From NCBI GenBank assembly GCA_030490835.1, contig CM059975.1, positions 54,365,174 through 54,429,173 on the forward strand: 64,000 bases of DNA. Reading direction: 5' to 3'. The notes below the pieces were generated by a model. The model ran no database searches, was not told where the DNA came from, and was given only the letters and a program-made list of their open reading frames with translations. How positions within the stretch are numbered: position 1 is the stretch's first letter; the number at the start of each line of letters is the position of its first letter. This document shows positions 57,885 through 64,000 of the stretch, one piece after another. The position numbers and the translations under genes are program-made. The DNA comes from Annona cherimola (Eukaryota > Streptophyta > Magnoliopsida > Magnoliales > Annonaceae).

Positions 57885-58908
57885 AGAGCAAGCTTCGAGT
57901 TATTTATTGAAGAGATCTATTCAATATGGAAACCTAATCAACTTTCGTTTTTACATTTGCTGAAGGTTAGTCCTTCAAAAGACCTCCCAATTTGATGGAA
58001 AAATTAGATTATTGGAAGTTGAGAATGAAATAATTAATTATGGTCACGGATATGGACTCTTAGATTGTTATCCAAAATGACGTTACTCTACCTAAGAGTG
58101 AAACAACTTTCAATTGGACTGAAGAGGAAGTAAAATTGGTCAAAAGTAACACCAAAGCCATAAACTCCTTATTTTGTGATCTCACTGTAGCTGAGTACGA
58201 TCTAATGTCATCTTGTCTAGCTGCCATAGAAATTTGGAACAACTTACTTCAATTTATGGGGGCATTTCTTAAGTCTAAGGGACGAGAAAAAATATTATTA
58301 TTGAAGAGTTACAAAATTTTAAAATGCTTAAAACCGAAAATATATCTGAAATGCTTGCCTATTTTTATAAAATTACTAATGCTCTAAAAGGCGTATAAAA
58401 GATTATTTCTGAATCTGGGCAGGTTATGAAGAATATAAGAGCTCTACTAGAATCATGATTGCCAAAAATCAAAGCTATTGAAGAAGACAAGGATCTTAAC
58501 ACCCTAAAACTTGAAGACCTTATTAGTTCATTGATGTCCCATGAGCGAATAAAGAAGAAAAATGAAGAACTTAATAGAGGAAAGAAGACTCTTGCACTGA
58601 AGGAAACCCACCAAAGCACAGAGGAGTCTTCCTCATCTTCACAAAATAAAGATGAAGTAATTATTTTCTCACAAAAAAATTTAAAAAATTTATGAGGAAA
58701 GAAAAGAATGTAGATTCCTCTAAAACCTACAATGAAAAAAATAAAAGAGAGAAGAAGATGGATGCTCTCAAATATTACAAGTGTGGTGGAGTGGGACACA
58801 TGCAAGCACAATATCCAACATCAAATGAGAGCAAGCCTAAAGGCAGACAAGAGAGAAAAGAAAGAAGCAATTTAAAGAAATTTTCGAAGCAAATCATCTA
58901 GTGAAGAT
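57885..58908 (+). pseudogene. F gag remnant (SIRE type)
   Basis: AGAGCAAGCTTCGAGTT matches the RE1 leader just after the PBS. Gag then reads with many stops: FTFAEG, LDYWKLRMK, LIMVTDMDS, VTLPKSETTFNWTEEEVKLVKSNTKAINSLF, later AIEEDKDLNTLKLEDLISSLMSHERIKKKNEE (58459-58560) and a zinc knuckle reduced to YYKCGGVGHMQAQY, with two of the three Cys changed to Tyr. It ends where H is inserted. Much more decayed than RE1/RE2, which agrees with F being the older host element. Confidence 0.8.
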
Positions 58909-60462
58909 TGACAAGTTGCGCATATGTCTATTAAATTGCTCGCTATTTATGCAAGTATACGTGCCGTGTCAAGTAATAAAGTGTGAGTAAAGTATCGTTC
59001 CCACGAGGATTGTGTTAAACGGATTAGCACATTAAATCTCAATTGTCTAAGTGAATTGGTAAAAGGAATGAGATTTGGTTTCAAAGAATTGAATTAAACT
59101 AAACTAAGCAAAGCAGTAAATGACCAGAGTGGTGTGGATGTTGCTGAAATTGCCTTGAGATGATTAAGATAGGTGGGAATATGAATTCATTAAATCATAG
59201 CTATGTTATTTGATTTCAATTAAGTTAATTGTGCAGAGATTACTAATCTAGGTTCATTCATATTCATATATGTCTTCCAACACATACAAACCTAACCAAG
59301 TTTTAGTCATGTGCTATGTTCCCATGCATACAAGTAAAACAAGGTTGATAACCATATAACCTAATCATGATTACACAGGGTTAATAGGTATATTCCTATC
59401 CATATTAACATCTAACACAACATAAGTTAGAATACCTGTGCCTTATATATGGATCTCATTCAAATCTCACTTTTCCAAGCATGAATCTGAATATTAGATC
59501 AGTCCACAAAGTTGCAAAGCTTGTAAATGCATTAAGCATAATATATAAAGGTAATCTCAAGCAACATATGTCACAGCACAACTATATTATTAATTCAAGC
59601 ATAAGAAAACCAAATATCATAAGCTATGAATTCAAATCCTATATATCTCCTACCATATGAAGGTTCTGCCCATAAACATGACTTCAATTCCCATTAAAAT
59701 CGAGTTTACAATCATCCCAAGAAAGGAGAATAACAAACAGGTAGAGATAGATGAGAAGAGGAGATGAAACTCAATGGATTTTGCGGTGATGGCTTGGATC
59801 TCTACTTGCTCTTCTCTCCTTCCTTGAAGCTTTGGTTTCCTCCTTTTCTCCACAGTAGCCACTCCCTATTTTGGTCTCTCCTCTATGGCCTGCGGAACTC
59901 TTCTGCACGCAGCCCTAGGTTTCTATTTATAATGGGTAGATTGCGCAGCACATGTGCAAAAATCCGCGTGCATACGGATGCGTATTGGCGCCTAGGCACC
60001 AACTCTCTAGAGCTGCGTAACTTAGAAACCTTTAAAAAAAATAAATGAAAACCCTAGGACTTCATGCCTTGGCGCCTAGGTGCCCCTGGATGGCACCTAG
60101 GCGCCAACTCCCTAGAATCAATGTGACTTGTGACTTCAAAAACCTTCAGAACTTTGCTTGCGTGTTGATGAAGTGACGCCTGGGCGCCAATCCCATGCTC
60201 CTTCACTTGGCTCTGTTCTGCATTCGACTCGCTTGTATGCTTGTAATTCTCCGTCCTTCCTGTAAAAATTACATAAACTAAATAAATGGACTAAAAATGC
60301 CTAATTTATACTGAAAATGCATAAAAGCTACATAATGCTCTTAAAAATGCAAATCGAGTGATAATTTAGCTAAATGGATGCAAACTAAACCTAATCTTTT
60401 TGACTAACATGCAAAAATAGTCTGAAATAGGCCATGATAACTCGTATTTTTACGACTTATCA
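58909..60462 (-). repeat. 3' LTR of H
   Basis: 1554 bp, right end ATAACTCGTATTTTTACGACTTATCA (plus-strand order). TATA CTATTTATA on plus at 59933-59941 (TATAAATAG on minus). GGCGCC-type palindromes at 59985-60190. Same subfamily as the solo LTR 42054-43502. Confidence 0.9.
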
Positions 60463-60499
60463 CACCCCCAAAATTAAATGTTGCTAGTCCTCGAGCAAC
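60463..60499 (-). other. Polypurine tract with hairpin, H
   Basis: Minus-strand ATTTTGGGGGTG abuts the LTR; the GTTGCT...AGCAAC hairpin with GAGGAC loop is at 60480-60499. Confidence 0.78.
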
Positions 60500-61435
60500 A
60501 CATGCAAACACAATGAATGAATGAATGAATGAATTTGGACTCCATCAACTCAACCTGATTCCCATTATACTTCCAACAATCCATCTTTCTATTCAACATG
60601 ATCGAGAATAATCTAAACTTGAAAAATCACCCATTTCTCAAAACAGGACATGCATATTCATTTATCATTCGCAAACCAAGTCACATGTAGATAATAGATA
60701 TCCTAGTATAAAGTGATAATTCAACATGCTCATCTTCCTCTTGATCAAAAGAAACTTGTTAGAAAATCAATACAAAACAGGTGAACCAAGGTTTAAGCTG
60801 AACTGACTGGTCAAAGAACATGATAATCATTCACTGGATTCCATTTTGCCTAACTGCACATTCTTTCCTCCCCCAAACTTATTGCAAAACTCTCCTCACC
60901 ATATTTCAGGATATCCGGAGCTCTGTTTTTTTTTGGCTCCCCTCACTATATTTTAGGGTATCTGGGGAAAGTTTTCTTTTTAAAGCGTTCTTACTGTGAT
61001 TTTTCTTTGCTTTTTTACGCGAACCTTGACATTTGTTGATGTCAAGTCCCGGTTACTTAGCTTAGGTCAATCACCCCCTTTTATTGTTTTGAAAACTTAA
61101 AGTAGGGATACTGAACATGTAAGAAATTTTTTGTGAAATACTACCATTTCTGAGACCATTAATTCCGTTAAAGCACGTGGTTCACATTTGATTAACTCAA
61201 TTCTTATCATTTCAATTGAAACGATTAGCATAAAATTGAATTATAACAATGTACTATGAGATTCTCATGATTCATTTACATTTTTCATGAAATCGATTTC
61301 AAGTTTAAAGTTTTTCTCAACCTTGCACATATTTCATCAAAATGGATTGAAATAAGATAATTTTCACAAGCAAACTTTGACATGATATGCATTCTAAACA
61401 AAACATGGAAAACAAACCTACGACTGAGAATTATA

Positions 61436-61472
61436 CACTCTCCAAACTTGAGAGATGCATTGTCCTCAATGC
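61436..61472 (-). other. Second hairpin plus polypurine-like module, H
   Basis: Minus strand GCATTG-AGGA-CAATGC (61457-61472) then AAGTTTGGAGAGTG (61436-61449). Equivalent to 24236-24272. Confidence 0.72.
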
Positions 61473-61559
61473 ATGCAACTACATGAAACCTGCATGATCA
61501 TAGACTGAGAAATAAATACAAAAAGAATATAAAATGGAAAGGACAGGTACTCCCCTATG

Positions 61560-61760
61560 CATCTGATACAGAGGAGTCGTCGTCGTCGCGCTCACTTTCT
61601 TCACCAGGCTAATGTGAAGATTAACCAAAATAGGCTCAGAAAGTATCAGTCCTCCATGAGTCTTCGAAAGTGTGCCTCCATAGCCCGATTGGACAGCTCT
61701 AGAAACTAGGCTTGGGCTGCCATTAGATTCTCCAAGTTGGTCAGCCTCACATTGGTTGAG
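61560..61760 (-). pseudogene. Gag-like / plant-transposon-domain remnant, H
   Basis: Minus-strand frame reads LSTNVRLTNLENLMAAQA, a stop, then NRAMEAHFRRLMED, matching LSTAERLTNLENLVAAQA...RAMEAYLWWIVED at 24409-24618. A CGTCGTCGTCG (acidic/Arg) run follows. Broken by stops. A homologous position in both elements indicates the piece was ancestral to the family. Confidence 0.6.
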
Positions 61761-62339
61761 AGCGGTCATGAGCGACGTCACAAATAGGAAGAAGGAAGAA
61801 TGAGCAGCACAATATTGAAAAGTGCACTGCAAGCTCAACCGTCCAAGTCTTTACACCCCAAATTTAATTCAAACAAGCTCTTCTTGGGTAATCCAACTCG
61901 AGTTTCAAGCCATATTATCGATACCACAAGTGCAGTCCATAAACTCCTCCCCCACTACCTTAAACTCTTAACCACAACAAAATAATGGAACAGCTTGAAC
62001 CAAAAGGTTACCTACAAGCAACACATCCACATGCCCACAAATATATGAAAAATGCAAACCACCCACTTGCACACCTTTTATTTAAAGTAAAAAAATTGGT
62101 GATTCACTAAAAGCAGTAAAGCAAATTGCGTAGAACTTCAACGGCCCAAAATATGAAAAGATGGAGGATTTTCATATTGAAAATGATATCAACTAAGAAA
62201 ACCATGATTTTCATCTCGACAGGCTCGAAAAATGCTTTCCGTTGATATTTGGTAGCTCCCGTAACTTCTCTGGGATCAAAAGTAATAGCCAGTTGAAGTT
62301 GGCATGCTGAAAACTCGTGTTTTGCTATTTTTTTTATGC

Positions 62340-62560
62340 TGGCAGGGGGTGGCGCCGGGGCGTCAAAAATTGAGGCCTAGGCGCCAACTTGCTGTCTCAA
62401 ACATTGCAACATGTTATTTCCTTGAAAAATATGGCGCCGGGGCGCTGGAACATGGAGCCGAGGCGCCACTTCTCTGATCCCAACTTGCTAGAACATGTTC
62501 TTTTGCGAAACTTGGCGTTGGGCACCAAAAATTGAGGTCGGGACCTCACTCCAACTGCAT
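62340..62560. repeat. GGCGCC-rich internal block of H
   Basis: Several near-repeats of GGCGCCGGGGCG...AAAATTGAGGC...GGCGCCA, separated by AACTTGCT and CATGTT words. Similar to the LTR palindromes but here in the internal region. Confidence 0.6.
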
Positions 62561-62962
62561 TGTCTTGTCTTGAATGATGAATATAAACTTGAAACTCCTT
62601 GATTCCATTATTTATCAACTTGAAAGTGGATTGAAAGTCCATATTTGAGCATGATAATCCTGTCCTTCCTTGCCTTGGGAGATGACTACTTTATTCTTGA
62701 AACAAAAATCAAAAAGTGTAATGGGTTGGCTCCCATTTAGCGCTAAATTTATCGACTTCAGCCCGACGTCCCATTATGATTATCCAATTCCCGCTCTATC
62801 GAACTTCCTTTCATGCGGATTGTGCACTAGAAGTTCAGATCTCTTCTTAGCCTCTTCAAATGGATCAGTTAGCCTCTTTTCTTGAATTTCATAGAGACTA
62901 TAGAAGGGTAGTTCAGGATCTTGAATTAATGATGGCTTCAAGCTGCTTCTTTCCAAGGCTAT

Positions 62963-63208
62963 TCATTGATCATTTAAGTATTGTTGCACCTGAATTTCAG
63001 GAAGACCAATTAGAGGTATGTTGATATGCCAATTTTCAACTTTCTCCAATATATCAACCTCTATTTCTTCATCAATTTTCTCTTCTGCTTTCTGGCTTTT
63101 CATTGGCTCGGTCAATTGTTCTAGAATGAAATGAGGTTCAGGTTGCTCTATCACATTGATTGATATATCTTCATTAATGCTTGGAGTGACTTCGCAACCC
63201 TGTTCCAA
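62963..63208 (-). CDS. Acidic ORF of H, likely gag continuation
   Basis: 81 codons on the minus strand, very acidic (EEKIDEEIEVDILEKVE), ending PLIGLPEIQVQQYLNDQ. It lies 22 bases after the zinc-knuckle ORF in another frame, so it is probably the same gag reading frame after a frameshift. No catalytic motif. Acidic segments of this kind follow the zinc region in Athila gag-like proteins; that link is inference. Confidence 0.45.
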   Translation of the reverse strand: MEQGCEVTPSINEDISINVIEQPEPHFILEQLTEPMKSQKAEEKIDEEIEVDILEKVENWHINIPLIGLPEIQVQQYLNDQ

Positions 63209-63230
63209 CTCGTCTTCTTCTGCAATTTCT

Positions 63231-63698
63231 TCAATATGACTGGAAGACAGTTCTTGATGCCGACATTATTGCGGATGCCAATTGCCCCACCTGTTTCTGC
63301 ATGTTCTCATTAAATTGCATCTGACTCTTCATGAATTGCATGAACATGTCCTCCAAAGATAACTTGCTTTCAGGTAGTGATGGCTCCTCAAACTCCTGTG
63401 TTTGACAATTGAAAGGCATCATATTCCTCGCGTGCAAATCTCCATGGTAGCCCTGTGTATCATTCAAATGCTCGTAACAGCCCACGGACGCTGAGTAATA
63501 CACGCATTGGATTGACAGATGTCCTTCGCCTCCACATAAATCGCAATAGCTTGAATAAGAATTATACATTCCCTGCATTTGATAATCAAAACCTGCGAAT
63601 TGATCTAAGGGTGCCAGTGCGTCATTAAACCCATGGAAACGGTAAGTGCTTCGTGTTGAAAATTCTGCATTTAACCATTGGTAAGGATTTGAAGCCAT
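63231..63698 (-). CDS. Athila-type gag-like protein of H
   Basis: 155 codons on the minus strand from MASNPYQWLNAEFSTRSTYR. A zinc knuckle CDLCGGEGHLSIQC (Cys-X2-Cys-X4-His-X4-Cys, residues about 52-65) would bind RNA, followed by a Glu/Ser/Leu linker and QFMKSQMQFNENMQKQVGQL, which resembles the helical segment after the zinc motif in Athila gag proteins (Q-GQLA pattern). The start is 130 bases after the PBS, normal for gag, though the usual N-terminal capsid region (several hundred residues) is missing. This is the best-preserved frame in H. It could be packaged or pseudogenic; expression is unknown. Confidence 0.65.
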   Translation of the reverse strand: MASNPYQWLNAEFSTRSTYRFHGFNDALAPLDQFAGFDYQMQGMYNSYSSYCDLCGGEGHLSIQCVYYSASVGCYEHLNDTQGYHGDLHARNMMPFNCQTQEFEEPSLPESKLSLEDMFMQFMKSQMQFNENMQKQVGQLASAIMSASRTVFQSY

Positions 63699-63827
63699 TG
63701 AAAATTACAAAACAAAGACTCCTAAAATAGAATTTGATCAAAAGAAAAGAAAGAAAAGAAAAATTATGTATAATATATACACATTCACAGAAGATGACTG
63801 AAATTGTCAGGTACTAAGTTTAAATCA

Positions 63828-63846
63828 ATCCCCAGAAACGGCGCCA
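63828..63846 (-). other. Primer binding site of H
   Basis: Minus strand TGGCGCCGTTTCTGGGGAT, six bases inside the 5' LTR, tRNA-Asp type. Confidence 0.8.
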
Positions 63847-63852
63847 AAAACT

Positions 63853-64000
63853 TGACGAGCTGCGTATATGTCTATTAAATTGCTCACTATTTACGCAAGT
63901 ATACGTGTTGTGTCAAGTAATAAAGTGTGAGTAGAGTATCGTTCCCACGAGGATTGTGTTAAAGGGATTAGCACCTTAAATCTCAATTGTCTAAGTGAAT
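63853..64000 (-). repeat. 5' LTR of H, partial
   Basis: TGACGAGCTGCGTATATGTC... matches 58909 onward at nearly every base (CAAGTATACGTG, AAAGTGTGAGTA, CGTTCCCACGAGGATTGTGTTAAA). Continues past the window end. Confidence 0.92.

Larger units (their letters stand above)
58909..64000 (-). mobile_element. Athila-like element H, cut by window edge
   Basis: Minus strand: 5' LTR 63853->64000 (partial), PBS, gag-like ORFs, internal DNA, PPT, 3' LTR 58909-60462. Possible left duplication AAGAT (58904-58908); its partner lies outside. The internal region (3.39 kb) is twice that of 21623-26487 and shares its PPT-side kilobase, but no RT or integrase is seen, so it is probably non-autonomous. Confidence 0.88.

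Overview
This window reads as heterochromatic nuclear DNA of a flowering plant, probably a eudicot (species not determinable by eye). The background is AT-rich and almost everything recognisable is a transposable element: Ty1/copia elements of SIRE/Maximus type primed by initiator tRNA-Met, Ty3/gypsy Athila-like elements primed by a tRNA-Asp-like site, very long solo LTRs ending in GGGGCGCCACA, and a degenerate L1-type LINE. I find no intact host gene, no rRNA, tRNA or CRISPR array, and no open reading frame that looks functional today.

Layout. (1) 1-14890: one minus-strand LINE was cut twice by long solo LTRs, A (26-5844, duplication CATCT) and B (9572-14781, duplication CACTG). A landed inside the catalytic DD motif of the reverse transcriptase. 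(2) 14891-26931: AT-rich DNA with a third solo LTR C (16800-20545, duplication TACGC) and a complete non-autonomous Athila-like element (21623-26487, duplication CTATT) on the minus strand. (3) 26932-29795: a shorter related solo LTR D (26932-28726, duplication AAGGG) inside an old LTR fragment E1. (4) 29796-58908: a deep nest. An old SIRE-like element F has its LTR at 29796-32915 (itself hit by E2), its primer site broken at 32928, and its gag resuming at 57885. Between these lie tandem gypsy-type LTR pieces G1-G3. G1 carries a 21.2 kb composite (33159-54326, duplication TTTAC) of two oppositely oriented SIRE elements, RE1 (+) and RE2 (-). Inside the composite sit a solo Athila-like LTR (42054-43502) and a solo SIRE LTR (50423-52230). 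(5) 58909-64000: an Athila-like element H cut off by the window edge.

How the parts worked. In RE1 and RE2 the order is LTR, PBS, gag with two zinc knuckles, protease, integrase, reverse transcriptase, RNase H, then an extra open reading frame resembling the plant-transposon-protein domain where SIRE elements usually carry an env-like ORF, then PPT and LTR. Both copies are heavily broken. The Athila-like elements keep LTRs, PBS, PPT and gag scraps but no pol that I can see.

The most interesting signals are structural: repeated hairpins with paired substitutions in the long LTRs, a splice-like module shared by otherwise different LTR families, SalI-type palindromes packed in SIRE LTRs, a repeated hairpin-plus-polypurine module in Athila-like elements, and the inverted SIRE pair under one target-site duplication. 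All alignments were made by eye; no database or folding program was used.
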